Below, one piece after another: positions 11,215 through 20,900 of a stretch of DNA of 64,000 nucleotides (position 1 is the first letter of the stretch; each line of letters starts with the position of its first letter). The DNA is taken from contig MJCC01000001.1 of the NCBI GenBank assembly GCA_001766655.1, positions 914,723 to 978,722 of the forward strand. The letters are read 5' to 3'. The translations under genes were made by a program, and so were the position numbers. The notes under the pieces are model-generated. The model did no database searches and had not been told where the DNA came from. It saw nothing but the letters and a program-made list of their open reading frames with translations. The DNA is from Phytomonas francai. Taxonomy: Eukaryota > Euglenozoa > Kinetoplastea > Trypanosomatida > Trypanosomatidae.

Positions 11215-12243
11215 TTACAGGTCTCCTGTCATGTCCTCTTCCTCGCACCCGGCACCTGTGGGGACGATAACCGGCAGCAGTGGCTGGGTCTCGGCATCTT
11301 TACCTTCGTCCTCCACCCCCCTGGGTAGCTCAAACGGCACGATTATACGCCCCAGTACCTCGGGGTCTGCCATAGACGGCGTGCCATTCGTACCCTTTGT
11401 TTTGGCGACGAACGACGTGCGCTGCCGCCACAGCTCAAACCTCACCTCCCAGGACCCGGGAACAAAACGATGCAGGGGACGACTTACATTTAGGTGAAAA
11501 ACGCCACCCCCCGGCGGCGAATCGGTAGGGCAAAGGTTGGAATGATTTCGTCCGCCAGAGGCGGGCAGTGGCAGGGGGCAGTCGGCCAGCACCAGCTGCG
11601 CAGTAACTGCTTCTTTCTTCGCCTCCCCCAGGGACTCGTTTGTTCCTAATGAAAGAGCACCCGCTTCCTCATAAATCCATTTACACTTCGCTTCCTGAAT
11701 CGCACTGCAGCAGAGGCTGTACCCTTGCCCGTTATAGCCCTTATAGTGTATCGCAGTACCCCGTTCTAGGGTGGAGCGAAGCTCCAAGGAGTACCTCCAC
11801 GGGTCATCGGAGTCTAGCAACATCGCTTGCACAGATGAGGGTGAATGAGTTATATCTGCATGCTGCTTCATGCTACCTACACTGCGTTCGAACCGCTCTG
11901 AGGCATCCTTAGCCAAACGCACTGCTATATTAGCTTCCACGTTGCAAAGCAAAAGCTCCTCTGCACTTTCACCTGATGATTGTTTCGGTTTCTGAGCCTT
12001 GCATTGCACTCTCGCTGACGCGTTTTCAATTTGAAAATAATCGAAATCGCAGTTTTTGTGAGCCCCTGAATCCCCAATCTTTCTGAACGAACTCATTGCC
12101 GAGAAGGGTCTCCGGCAACGGAAGACTTTGAATTCAGATGATAAGGTGGAATTGGTACCGCCTTCAGAAGACCTTGCATGGGGGGCTGCCGGGGATACAA
12201 GAAACATAACAACTAGGAGCGCTGCAAGAAGCCTTAGGGACAT
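11215..12243 (-). CDS. Secreted, N-glycosylated Cys-rich protein, possibly ML-domain-like
   Basis: The product has 342 residues and enters the secretory pathway. A classic signal peptide opens it (MSLRLLAALLVVMFLVSPAAP). Several N-glycosylation sequons follow (NST, NAS, NES, NHS, NVS, NGT), with about ten cysteines. I see no membrane anchor; the C-terminus is acidic and hydrophilic. The segment from DCPLPLPASGG through HRFVPGSWEVRFELW resembles the end of MD-2-related lipid-recognition (ML/NPC2-like) domains, where a Cys-Pro stretch precedes a PGxWxVxF strand. This is a weak resemblance without a search. The start is the first ATG after the leader region, and the stop is TAA. It could be a secreted or flagellar-pocket protein. 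Confidence 0.7.
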   Translation of the reverse strand: MSLRLLAALLVVMFLVSPAAPHARSSEGGTNSTLSSEFKVFRCRRPFSAMSSFRKIGDSGAHKNCDFDYFQIENASARVQCKAQKPKQSSGESAEELLLCNVEANIAVRLAKDASERFERSVGSMKQHADITHSPSSVQAMLLDSDDPWRYSLELRSTLERGTAIHYKGYNGQGYSLCCSAIQEAKCKWIYEEAGALSLGTNESLGEAKKEAVTAQLVLADCPLPLPASGGRNHSNLCPTDSPPGGGVFHLNVSRPLHRFVPGSWEVRFELWRQRTSFVAKTKGTNGTPSMADPEVLGRIIVPFELPRGVEDEGKDAETQPLLPVIVPTGAGCEEEDMTGDL

Positions 12244-12848
12244 TAGACGTAGTGGTAAAGTACTTTTAGAATCTTGATTATGAAGACAGTATTTTTTTAA
12301 AAATTATCCCCCTCTCCCTTCATGCACTTAGATTTGCAAATGATGTACTTGAAAGCTACAACACTATATTACAAGAAAGAAAAGTACACAAGATATCACT
12401 ACAAGCAAGCAACAATCAAAACTGAATCGAAAATATGACAACAATATCACGAAGAATCCCTCTCTCCATGTATGTATGTATAGATTATAAATTAAATTTC
12501 TCAAGCAAAAATTGCAAAAACGATAAACAATTAAGCGACACGCAACTTTTCGAAAAACACTACTTTTTATTCCCACATTAGAGCTTGTCGTGGTATGAAA
12601 AAAGTACACAAAACTCGCACAACTTTCAATGGACATCGGCAATCGTATAATACAGATATTCGAGATGTGCTCCGCGCCACAATATAATCTCCAAAATGAA
12701 AGACCATTTTACCCAACGGTGCTCTTTTTTCTCTCTGCCTTGTTAGTGCAGGTACCATCATTGATGTCGCGCTTTATATCATTTCACACACAGGACGACC
12801 ATTTTTATGGATTTGTCTGTTAAGCCTGATGGGAGGTTGCCAGTAAAA
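12244..12848. other. AT-rich intergenic region
   Basis: This is the spacer between the two-TM protein and the secreted glycoprotein. It is AT-rich and only short unconvincing frames occur. No RNA gene or repeat was recognised. Confidence 0.4.
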
Positions 12849-13922
12849 TTATTTTTCGTAATTCCACGTCACTGATGATGACTCTAATGCTCCAAATCGA
12901 TCGCTCTCGCAGGTTAATTGGCCCTCGGAAGGAGAGTTCATGAAGTGGGAGGGCCTTACGTTTACCCCCACTTCTGTTGTCCTTAAGACCGTCGGATGAA
13001 AGTTGTCTAAATCGGAGCCTGGGCTTAAGGCGACTGGAGCATTTGTGTCCATTGGGCGCGCGGAGAAAGGGAGGTGCTCGCGCGTATCATGTTTTTGCTG
13101 CTGCTGCTGTAGTTGTTTACGAACAGAAGCCCCAAACAATAGGACAGGGGTGCGTTTGGAATTGTAATATTCACCTGTTATTAGCTCTGCGGAAGCCTTC
13201 GTTGGCTTTAGATTGACGGCAGGCACCGATCCCGCTGCGTTTGCTAGCCTATCCCTGATTGTGATAAAGTTTTTCTCTGCTATCATGGCTGGAGTAAAAA
13301 AAAAATTCTCTACTTGAATATAAAGCTCTCGAATCTCATGGAAGATTACACGGAGCACATAGGCGTCCTTTTTAAGATTCTTTGGTCTGGTGTAGCGAAT
13401 AAATTCAGCGCGTGCACGCCAATCAAAACTTGAGGTCGAGTTGGTGCCTCTGCTAGTATTAGATGCGTTCAACTCGGTGCCTCCATGTTGAACTGTATTA
13501 GGTTTGCGTTGTTGTACCAGAGATGAAGTTTTACCACGCAAACTTTTTTTATTCAATATCGAAGAACGACGGATCCCCAACTGATGGCTATCTAGCATGT
13601 TGAGCTTATTCTGGACCTCATATCGGTAGTTGTAGAGAGAAAGAATATTTAACTCAACGCGGAATTGGATAAACCGAATGTACCGGTAGTAGCTAAAGTA
13701 GAGGAAAATGCAGTTAGCTGTGACACAAAATGGTATAATAACTAAAAAATAAAGCCTTTCCTTCACGCGGCTACTGATAGTGGTATCAGAGCAGAGCTCA
13801 TCTATGCAAGGTGGAAGAGTGTTCTTCTCATGTGAAAAAGATCGGTTGATGTACAAAGGTGGGAACGAAACCAAAAAAAAAAGTAACGCGGAGAAGATGC
13901 CATTAGTAATAATAAGCAACAT
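12849..13922 (-). CDS. Hypothetical two-TM membrane protein
   Basis: The product has 357 residues of no family that I recognise. The N-terminus is a hydrophobic helix (residues about 2-25). A short loop with Cys39, Cys44 and one NRS sequon follows, then a second helix (about 57-78). This suggests a hairpin with both the short N-terminus and the long C-terminal part in the cytosol. The tail is basic and polar, with RRSSI and NKKSLRGK patches and a glutamine run (LQQQQQK) near residue 275. The ATG at 13922 is the first in frame and the stop is TAA. On the plus strand near 14151-14178 a purine run marks a pyrimidine tract on the transcribed strand, about 230 bases upstream, which may serve trans-splicing. 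Confidence 0.7.
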   Translation of the reverse strand: MLLIITNGIFSALLFFLVSFPPLYINRSFSHEKNTLPPCIDELCSDTTISSRVKERLYFLVIIPFCVTANCIFLYFSYYRYIRFIQFRVELNILSLYNYRYEVQNKLNMLDSHQLGIRRSSILNKKSLRGKTSSLVQQRKPNTVQHGGTELNASNTSRGTNSTSSFDWRARAEFIRYTRPKNLKKDAYVLRVIFHEIRELYIQVENFFFTPAMIAEKNFITIRDRLANAAGSVPAVNLKPTKASAELITGEYYNSKRTPVLLFGASVRKQLQQQQQKHDTREHLPFSARPMDTNAPVALSPGSDLDNFHPTVLRTTEVGVNVRPSHFMNSPSEGQLTCESDRFGALESSSVTWNYEK

Positions 13923-14364
13923 TGCCTCGGTCGATGCTTGCAGAGGACACTCCCTTTTGCGGTGCGCGTTTTCTCATTCAAATACAAGAATGTGCTCTCC
14001 ACGATGTGGATGCGGGAGAACAAAATAACCTGACCTGACCGGGTGTAACTAAACAAGAATAGTGACCTTTCTTTTACCGTCCTCCTTTCTTTCACACTAC
14101 TTTGTAGTGTGCGTTCTACGGACTGTTCAAATATACGTAATAAGTACTATGGAGGAGAAAGCGAGGGGAAAGGAAAGTAATTCTCCTTCTGTCACGACTA
14201 TCAATCGTGAAATCGTGCAGGGTATCAACAAAGACTTGTACATGCATATTTGATTTCTTAAAGGCATTCATAAACCCTAGAACACGACAGAGTAAGGGGA
14301 GGGGGATGTAATAAAAGGGTTGAGGACTGTATTTTTTTGCTCCTTAATTTTACCTTTTCGTATT
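13923..14364. other. Intergenic region with pyrimidine tract on the minus strand
   Basis: This lies between the DHHC gene and the two-TM gene. The plus-strand purine run at 14151-14178 is a C/T tract on the coding strand, a likely trans-splicing signal for the two-TM gene. No gene is seen. Confidence 0.4.
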
Positions 14365-15918
14365 TCAGACGAATACAGGGGGCTGTGAAAACCCTCGCCC
14401 ACGGCAGTCCTGCAACTCAGCATCGGAAATAGGGTAATGAATTCCGTCTTGCCCAGTCGGCCGCAGTGTCGGCATCCCCATTAGCCAGGCCACGACTGCA
14501 GCCCTCTGTAGGCTGTGGAGGAAAAGTCCCAGATAGCCTTGCGGCGGTGCAGGGGTCCCTTCTGCCCTGGAAGTCGATTCTATGTTGCCCATCCTGCATG
14601 CCTTTTCAAGCTCCCAGAACACAATGGGGTCATCAACGGTGCGAAAGACTTCGATAAAATTACGCCATGGACCCAAGTTGTATGGACTACGATACCAGAA
14701 GTTTGTTGTGGAAAAGATCCATTTCCTTTTATGACGAATATTGATGCCCTCAATAGGGGTCGCATTCCGCCATATCTGAATAAAATTTTGGACGTTAAAA
14801 ATTCCTGTAAAAATAATTGCGACACAGACCAAAATAATGGATAGATTGACTGGGCCAGAGATGAGTTTGGCGCCGATAGGGCCATACGGGGCGTTAGTGA
14901 GATGAAGCACACGTTTCTGAAGTGCGGCGCGGCTATCCATCTCCAAGCTCTGAAAAAGTTGCTGTGTGGCTCGCTTCAACTCCCGCTCGTATCTCATCTG
15001 GCACAGCCAACCATATCCCGCAAAATTCACAACGAAAAAACTCATGATATGAAGCCAGAGAACGAAGAGTACAAAGTAGCGCTGGTTCTCAACATCAACA
15101 CAGTTGTTGAGGAACATGCAGTGGTGGTCCATCTTTGGCACACATTCGTTGCATAGGCTGCAGTGATGCTCTCGTGGGGCTTTGAGGCGGCAGCAAGTTT
15201 TACAGCGACGCCGCGGCGCGTCAAGCAACCGATAACGTCGCTCTTCTAGTGTGTAGCTCTCCGCAGCAAGACTCATACGCTCCAACTCTCGCAAAACTTC
15301 AGTGGATGCCAGCGAGGGAGCAAAGCCTGATGAATAGAACTGTCGAAGATGCATATGGAGGGATGAACAAAAAGCCTTGCACTTGTTAAATAGTTGTAGT
15401 TTGGTCGATTTGTTCGATGCCGTGTCGCTACTGTCATCCTCCTCTTCGTCAATTTGACGATGAAGATAGTACTTAGAGGATAGGATAAGATCGTCTCTAG
15501 AGGTACAAACGTTAGAAAAGCTATGCCCCCTGGAGACAATTTCAATATCTTTGGGACAGTCTCCTGTGGTGCTACGGTAAAAACGCTTTGAAGGGGGTGT
15601 CCTACCCAGACGCAACGAGAAGACCGCTGCAGAAATGAAATTGAAGAAAACGTTAAAAGACCCCACAACTAGTGTCCAATGGAAAAGGCTATGCCTCCAA
15701 GTCCCAGGCTGCGCAATTACAGGGGCAACATCACGGACCATTACAATGGTTACAAAACCCATGAGTCCGATGCTTATCATCATCACAGCATATCCTGTTA
15801 GACAAGCAATTGACTTAATCGGCTCTGAAAACCACTTCTGCTCCAGAAGCAAGCCAAGAATAGCTATGTATTCTTGTTTTGTGACCGCGTACCAGAAGTC
15901 ATTTCTGAAATTTTCCAT
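14365..15918 (-). CDS. DHHC-type protein S-palmitoyltransferase
   Basis: This enzyme transfers palmitate from palmitoyl-CoA to cysteines of membrane-associated proteins, in Golgi, endosomal or plasma membrane. The product has 517 residues. Two membrane helices (about 38-62 and 80-102) precede a long cytosolic insert with an acidic patch (EEEDDSSD). The cysteine-rich zinc domain starts at residue 239 (CKTCCRLKAPREHHC) and holds the catalytic DHHC at 264-267. Two more helices follow (about 281-303 and 365-387). After them comes YNLGPWRNFIEVF, like the conserved C-terminal NxxxxxN region of the family. The start ATG at 15918 (MENFRNDF) is clear and the stop is TGA. All catalytic residues are present, so it should be active. 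Which trypanosomatid paralogue it is cannot be told. Confidence 0.93.
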   Translation of the reverse strand: MENFRNDFWYAVTKQEYIAILGLLLEQKWFSEPIKSIACLTGYAVMMISIGLMGFVTIVMVRDVAPVIAQPGTWRHSLFHWTLVVGSFNVFFNFISAAVFSLRLGRTPPSKRFYRSTTGDCPKDIEIVSRGHSFSNVCTSRDDLILSSKYYLHRQIDEEEDDSSDTASNKSTKLQLFNKCKAFCSSLHMHLRQFYSSGFAPSLASTEVLRELERMSLAAESYTLEERRYRLLDAPRRRCKTCCRLKAPREHHCSLCNECVPKMDHHCMFLNNCVDVENQRYFVLFVLWLHIMSFFVVNFAGYGWLCQMRYERELKRATQQLFQSLEMDSRAALQKRVLHLTNAPYGPIGAKLISGPVNLSIILVCVAIIFTGIFNVQNFIQIWRNATPIEGINIRHKRKWIFSTTNFWYRSPYNLGPWRNFIEVFRTVDDPIVFWELEKACRMGNIESTSRAEGTPAPPQGYLGLFLHSLQRAAVVAWLMGMPTLRPTGQDGIHYPISDAELQDCRGRGFSQPPVFV

Positions 15919-16341
15919 TGAAACGGTCTTTTTCTTGTTTTCGATTTCTCTCTCCCTTTGAAAGATGGTTGAAACAGATCAGATAAAAGGAAAAAGACAC
16001 ACAGGCTAGTACTCATCTATGTATATATACATAGATATATATCAGGAAACACGGTCGCATACACTTATAGATCGATTCACCCAGGTTGAACGCAGCCTTG
16101 GTTGCAATGAAATACGGCTTTCGATTAGAAAAGATATGAGACAGAATAGTTTAATTGGTAGAGAGTATATCGAATCAAGGGTAGAAAAGAATTAACACTC
16201 CTCAGACGCAGCTAAAGTACAACGAGGGAAGCATTTTATTTCTGTAAGGTATTGAACCACCTTTTCAAGCTCTACTACGACATTCGATCATTTCTCTCAG
16301 ACCTGACCTTTCCGTCTCGTCCATCCGCTGTAGTCTTCAAT
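15919..16341. other. AT-rich intergenic region
   Basis: This spacer lies between the DUF971 gene and the DHHC gene, with a short TA-rich patch at 16018-16042. The reverse strand around 16245-16256 resembles a tRNA T-arm, but no tRNA fold surrounds it. No gene is seen. Confidence 0.4.
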
Positions 16342-17184
16342 CTACCGTCGATTTCCCTTTGGGAGTTCTCTTCGCGAGGGCATCCGACGAGGCGGATCTC
16401 GCGGCTTACGCTTCCCTCGCAATCGATTGATGTAATCTCGCATAAGGCCATATTTATTTTCCGAGCATGTTAGGAAGTACAAGTACTCGTAGGTGAAGAT
16501 GCCACCTGTGTGTCCATCCGAGAATACGATGCGTAAAGCATAGTTTCCAACCGGAAAGACATCCTCGATGGTGATGCCACGGCGACCGTAGATCAGAACA
16601 TTGTTATTAGCATAACTACCATCCGTGCTAGAGGTGTAAGCACGCAGGTATTCGGCCAGAGCGCGAGTGCGATGCTCCCCTACCGCCTCCTGCTCCCTCT
16701 GTTCGGCTACCGTCAGTAGGTTCGCCGCCGCTCCGGATGGAGAAACCACCGATCTTGGTTGATCCGTGGATATCCTCCTTCCTACTGTCCGCATCTCGGC
16801 AGGCCAGGTGAAATCGATATACTGTTTTGTCTTATCAACACTTATTGCTATGGGGACGCAGTATTGTACTACACTACCTTGTCGCTTCAGACGCTCTGCG
16901 AGCGTCTCGCTCATCGACGCCACCTTCTCCAGCTTTCGGCGTGGCTCGGTTACAAGCTTCTCATCTTGGAAGACGCGATTTGTAAGCCTATCGATCGATT
17001 TTTCTACCACTTCTCTAATGCGGTTGGTCACAAAGGAGATCGGCAGCTGCGATGCGTTCAGCGTTCTTGGAATACAAGACGAGGTAACGGTTCCTATGAG
17101 AGCTCGGGATGAAGAGCGTAGAAATCGATGGCAAAAACAGATGCCCCACGATCTCCCTCTCCCGAACGTTGATGGCGTTACCAT
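16342..17184 (-). CDS. DUF971-domain protein, probably mitochondrial
   Basis: The product has 280 residues. The C-terminal part matches DUF971, the small domain also found at the N-terminus of gamma-butyrobetaine hydroxylase. The telltale segment is LRIVFSDGHTGGIFTYEYL near residue 230. The N-terminus (MVTPSTFGRGRSWG, then CFCHRFLRSSSR) is basic, hydroxylated and free of acidic residues, as in mitochondrial presequences. The middle section is charged and helical. I start at the ATG 17184-17182; the frame stays open 12 codons further to a TTG, which I reject. The stop is TAG. The basic tail (KRKPRDPPRRMPSRR) could bind nucleic acid or membranes. The biochemical role of stand-alone DUF971 proteins is uncertain; links to Fe-S proteins exist in bacteria, so this is only a hint. 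Confidence 0.8.
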   Translation of the reverse strand: MVTPSTFGRGRSWGICFCHRFLRSSSRALIGTVTSSCIPRTLNASQLPISFVTNRIREVVEKSIDRLTNRVFQDEKLVTEPRRKLEKVASMSETLAERLKRQGSVVQYCVPIAISVDKTKQYIDFTWPAEMRTVGRRISTDQPRSVVSPSGAAANLLTVAEQREQEAVGEHRTRALAEYLRAYTSSTDGSYANNNVLIYGRRGITIEDVFPVGNYALRIVFSDGHTGGIFTYEYLYFLTCSENKYGLMRDYINRLRGKRKPRDPPRRMPSRRELPKGNRR

Positions 17185-17576
17185 AAAGAAAGCACCAAAT
17201 TTTAGAGCGGTAAGGTTCAAGTAACTAAGATTCGTTAGATGGATGCGCTATGGGTTGTGTAAAGGAGACAGACAATAATGATAAAGATCGTGTTGCTGCG
17301 ATTGTGAAAAAAAGGGACTTCACCCCGTAACAAGTACAGATTCAACTCTACCTATACTTTCACCATGAAATATGCATCCCGTTAGGGACTTCCGTCAATT
17401 TGGCCTATCCGAAACCCCCCCAAAAAAATACAAATAATTATGCTGAAACCAGACTCTTTCAGACACTTTTAAAGAATGTATATATATTAAATTACCGCCT
17501 TTCGGTACCCCCCTTTTCTCTGTAAACCGGTTGTTTTCCTTTATTTGTAGCTGGTAGATTTTTTACTAATCAGTAA
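17185..17576. other. AT-rich intergenic region
   Basis: This is the spacer between the DCC-family gene and the DUF971 gene. It has short A and C runs near 17418-17428 and no gene. Confidence 0.4.
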
Positions 17577-18416
17577 TTAGGACGTATACCGTGTGTGCCA
17601 GGACCAGCGCCTCTCCTTCATGCCATCAATTAGGCTGCATACTTTGACTGCGTCGTCTTCGGAAGCTCCCCAGATTTGCTTCCGGCGCTTCGATACAGCA
17701 CGCTTAAACCACACATCACCCAAACGCCTTGGTATGGCATAGTATAGGAGGCGGAATATCGCTCGAAGCCACATGCGATCGAGGTGCATGCCAATACGAC
17801 ACATGGCAGCGAAGTTGGTGGAGACAAGCAGGTCCGTATCCTCCGGCCGAGAGAGGATTGCAGCGTCCATGTGATCGATAACCTTTGTTTTTGCAGAGTC
17901 GGTTCCCCAAAAGGAAAAGACTGCCGTCAGCGAAGATGACGACGACGCTGAGTCTTGTGGTGTCGATGCAAACAGTGCGGCGTTGCGGTCCTCTCGAGGA
18001 CAGTAACCACCTGCCCGTCGCAGGAGAGACGAATTCTTCGAGGCTACTTTCTCGACGAACAGAATTACTAGATCATCCGGCAAGGGCGATATTTGAGGAG
18101 GTGAGGGAAGTCTCAAAGTAGATGCGCCTGTCGAAAGTAGCCTCTTTGATGAAATCGAGGTGACAAAAAATAGACGCTTAAGTTCATTCCCTTCTAAGCA
18201 ATTGAAAGAAGTGAAATAAATTTGGTGCCGCTCCAAATTCGTATCCTGCGTATTTCCAAACAAATAAGAAGGAATTGAGAGGTAGTTAAAGTTCCGCTCT
18301 AGAACATAACGGACACGATCCTGACACAGCAAGCAACGCCCATCGAAGACCGCTAAATTACGCGGTAAGCGTGGCAATAGTGTCTTAAATGTTAATCCAC
18401 GGTGGCGTGTCGTCAT
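17577..18416 (-). CDS. DCC-family (DUF393) thiol-disulfide oxidoreductase-like protein
   Basis: The product has 279 residues. DCC proteins are thioredoxin-fold relatives named for the conserved D-C-C positions. Here the motif is VFDGRCLLCQDRVRYVLERN at residues about 27-46, giving the aspartate and a CxxC pair. The C-terminal signature is also present, with YYAIPRRLGDVWFKRAV and SKRRKQIWG. Between them is an insertion of about 130 residues rich in Ser, which makes the protein longer than bacterial members (about 130-150 residues). The start is ATG 18416-18414, preceded by a lone TTG that I reject. The stop is TAA. A basic N-terminus (MTTRHRGLTFKTLLPRLPR) suggests mitochondrial import. The substrate is unknown. 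The gene lies directly upstream of the DUF971 gene. Confidence 0.88.
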   Translation of the reverse strand: MTTRHRGLTFKTLLPRLPRNLAVFDGRCLLCQDRVRYVLERNFNYLSIPSYLFGNTQDTNLERHQIYFTSFNCLEGNELKRLFFVTSISSKRLLSTGASTLRLPSPPQISPLPDDLVILFVEKVASKNSSLLRRAGGYCPREDRNAALFASTPQDSASSSSSLTAVFSFWGTDSAKTKVIDHMDAAILSRPEDTDLLVSTNFAAMCRIGMHLDRMWLRAIFRLLYYAIPRRLGDVWFKRAVSKRRKQIWGASEDDAVKVCSLIDGMKERRWSWHTRYTS

Positions 18417-18507
18417 TCTGGCTACCAAACCACATACCCTCAGAAGAAATGAAGGGAATTCGATATATGTATATTTGTGATAAAAATTTAGGGGGGGGGG
18501 GGGGGGA
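18417..18507 (-). promoter_or_regulatory. Predicted trans-splicing signal of the DCC gene
   Basis: On the transcribed strand a run of 16 C (18506-18491) is followed by a C/T-rich stretch TTCCCTTCATTTCTTCTGAG whose AG lies at 18440-18439. That AG would leave a 5' UTR of about 22 bases before the ATG at 18416. An ATG in another frame lies inside this leader. Confidence 0.45.
18491..18506. repeat. G homopolymer (16 bases)
   Basis: An uninterrupted G run on the plus strand, C on the transcribed strand, just upstream of the DCC gene. It is probably variable in length and part of its pyrimidine tract. Confidence 0.9.
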
Positions 18508-18993
18508 GAAGAATGAAAAGTGCTTCCTTTGACTTTTTTGTCGGCCTATTTTTTTGTGTACACTTTTGGATAGCAGGAAGTCGTTCGCAGCGCCGAAGAT
18601 GTAGAGCTGTTTCCGTTAATAAGAATTAGAGTTGGGAAAAAAAGCATGACCATAGGGAGATAAACGAGATCAAACTAAACTCTTTGGCTTTCTAATAGAA
18701 AAAGACTCGCCTCAATAGCGAGGTGTTCCGATTTACTCCTCCATGCTGTGATACTTGGGAAACAATACCAAGGAAGATACACATTTGCTCATACTTTGGC
18801 TAAGTATAAATTCAAGTAAAGACGTGAACAAAAGTGCATATAAAAGATTAATATACTATTGAAAATAAATATAGACGTACTACAATTGGGAAAAAATAAA
18901 TGGATAAACGTTTTTTTTAGAACTTATATTTATTGATACGCTTACTTTACAGTTTCTCGCATGCCTTGTTTCCCTGTTGGGATTTTTAATTAC
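18508..18993. other. AT-rich intergenic region
   Basis: This spacer between the E1 alpha gene and the DCC gene shows no ORF, RNA gene or notable repeat. Confidence 0.4.
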
Positions 18994-20382
18994 CTAATGT
19001 TTCTCGGCGTCATACCGCGCCTTGTGTTTCTTATAGTGCTCAACTACCTGATTTTTCTGTTGCTGCAAGTGTGGAATAAGATCCTCGAAAACGTCATCAA
19101 GTAATGTATCGACCGGCCAGATCGGCAACTTTTCCTGACGGCGAAGCTCACTGATCACCTCCTTACGAGTCTCGTTCGCCACGCTCACAGATTGTTCGGC
19201 ATCCCACCAGCCACGGCGGATCATAAACTGCTCAAACCGCTTGATTGGGTCTATGTTCTGGACAAAGAACTCGATCTCATCCTTGTCACGGTAGGCGGTA
19301 CTATCGTCAGAGGTAGAATGATGTCCCACACGGTACGTAAAGGCCTCCACAAGGACTGGTATGTTGTGCCTTAAGATAATCTCGCGTGCCCGACGCACGG
19401 TATGATACACGGCCAGAATATCGTTGCCGTCCACTCGCGCCGCTGGCATGCCGTAGCCCGCGGCTCGCGACAGAATCCCATCACCACGGTATTGATCCTC
19501 TGTCTTTGTTGAAATAGCATAGCCGTTGTTTCGCACGAAAAATAGCGAATGTGAGCCTACCGTACTAGCAAAATTGAGAGCGGCATGGAAGTCGCCCTCA
19601 CTCGTAGAGCCTTCACCCATAAAAGTTGCACAGATACGCGCCCCAGGCACCTGCGCAAGATCCGTCCCGGGGGGCAAATCCTTGAGCAGCTCCTCATTCT
19701 CCAAGCGAAGCGCATAGCCAGAACCGGCCCCGTGGGGTATCTGCGTTGCCAGGGGAGCGCTTATCATCTGAGCGTTGATATGTTCAGAACCGTAGAGCAT
19801 GGGCATCAGCCGTCCTTTCTGTTTGCATTCAATGCTCCCCACGCACTTCGTAATGGCATCTTTTATTGAGTAGCCGCGATAGGTCAAAGCGCTGGCCTCG
19901 CGGTACTGTAGATAGAGTTCATCTCTGTCATTCAGGGCCGCCGCAGCCCCTGTAACAGCCGCCTCCTCACCGAACATGGACATGTAGAAGCTGATACGTC
20001 CCTGGCGCTGTGCCTCGAGGAGGATCTTGTCCATGGTGTTTTGGATGAGCATCGTGCGCAGCATGCGCTCCGCCACCGGCCGCGATATGAGGCCCCCCTC
20101 ATCATCGGGCTTAAACTGAAACAACGGATCACGATCCTCATCGACGGAGGTGGGCTCGTCATTCAGCGAGGTACCCCCATTGAGATCCATGATGTGGAAC
20201 AACGGAACCGCGGGTGAGCGATTAAAGATAAAGTTAAGTGTTTTTGTCGTAGCCGGGCCGCCTTGAAAGTCAACGTTCCACACCTTCTGGGCTGTTCTAA
20301 AAACATCGTTGATATCATTAGGACGCAGTGTGGAAATTCCCAATGAGGCAGTCCTGAGAGCTCGACGACAAAAACGAATCAT
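18994..20382 (-). CDS. BCKDHA: Branched-chain 2-oxoacid dehydrogenase E1 component, alpha subunit
   Basis: This subunit works with E1 beta in the mitochondrial complex that decarboxylates the 2-oxoacids of valine, leucine and isoleucine using thiamine diphosphate. The product has 462 residues. A presequence (MIRFCRRALRTASLGISTLR) is followed by a region that separates it from pyruvate dehydrogenase: RISFYMSMFGEEAA and LYLQYREASALTYRGYS are typical of the branched-chain enzyme. The thiamine-diphosphate motif begins at GEGSTSEGDFHAALNFA (about residue 254) and continues to FVRNNGYAIST. The phosphorylation-loop region YRVGHHSTSDDSTAYR is intact, with the serine targeted by BCKD kinase in other eukaryotes. 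I use ATG 20382; 15 upstream codons back to a TTG are rejected. The stop is TAG. The identification is strong. Confidence 0.95.
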   Translation of the reverse strand: MIRFCRRALRTASLGISTLRPNDINDVFRTAQKVWNVDFQGGPATTKTLNFIFNRSPAVPLFHIMDLNGGTSLNDEPTSVDEDRDPLFQFKPDDEGGLISRPVAERMLRTMLIQNTMDKILLEAQRQGRISFYMSMFGEEAAVTGAAAALNDRDELYLQYREASALTYRGYSIKDAITKCVGSIECKQKGRLMPMLYGSEHINAQMISAPLATQIPHGAGSGYALRLENEELLKDLPPGTDLAQVPGARICATFMGEGSTSEGDFHAALNFASTVGSHSLFFVRNNGYAISTKTEDQYRGDGILSRAAGYGMPAARVDGNDILAVYHTVRRAREIILRHNIPVLVEAFTYRVGHHSTSDDSTAYRDKDEIEFFVQNIDPIKRFEQFMIRRGWWDAEQSVSVANETRKEVISELRRQEKLPIWPVDTLLDDVFEDLIPHLQQQKNQVVEHYKKHKARYDAEKH

Positions 20383-20900
20383 GCGTGTAGACTTTCGCTC
20401 TGGGAAGAAGAAGATAACAAAACTCAAAAGAAGGTATTCCTTGAAGAGACGATTACGATGATACTAGAGTATTAATAGCTGTATAACTCACAGTATGATG
20501 TTCAATAAATAAATAAGAATCGAAATACTTTTCAAAATGATAGATTCTGAATGTAATTTGATAACGATTCTACACTTCCTAGAAATGTAGTGTGTGTAAA
20601 GGAAGTAAAAATTAGCCCATCATAATAGTTGAAAGTAGAATTCTCCCAAAACAACAAAGACGGTTCCCCACAGTCCTGTTAAAAAAAAAACAAAAACGAA
20701 TACTCTGTTGTTCGGTTTTAAAATGTTGATATACAAATGTTCCTTTGTTTACATTGAAGCAAACGATTGCAGCCGGAAAACAAGGAAGGAAAACATTGAC
20801 TCCCTTTCCTCCACTTACTGTACCGCGGGAAAAAGCGTATAATGCACACGCCCTCGCTTGTCTGAGGAAAATTTTTTATCAGACGTAATTTCATAGCCTC
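20383..20900. other. AT-rich intergenic region
   Basis: This is the spacer between the CYB5D1-like gene and the E1 alpha gene. It contains an A run near 20681-20698. No gene is seen. Confidence 0.4.

Noticed and set aside
16245..16256. Reverse-strand T-arm-like motif
   Set aside because: No cloverleaf can be drawn from the flanks.
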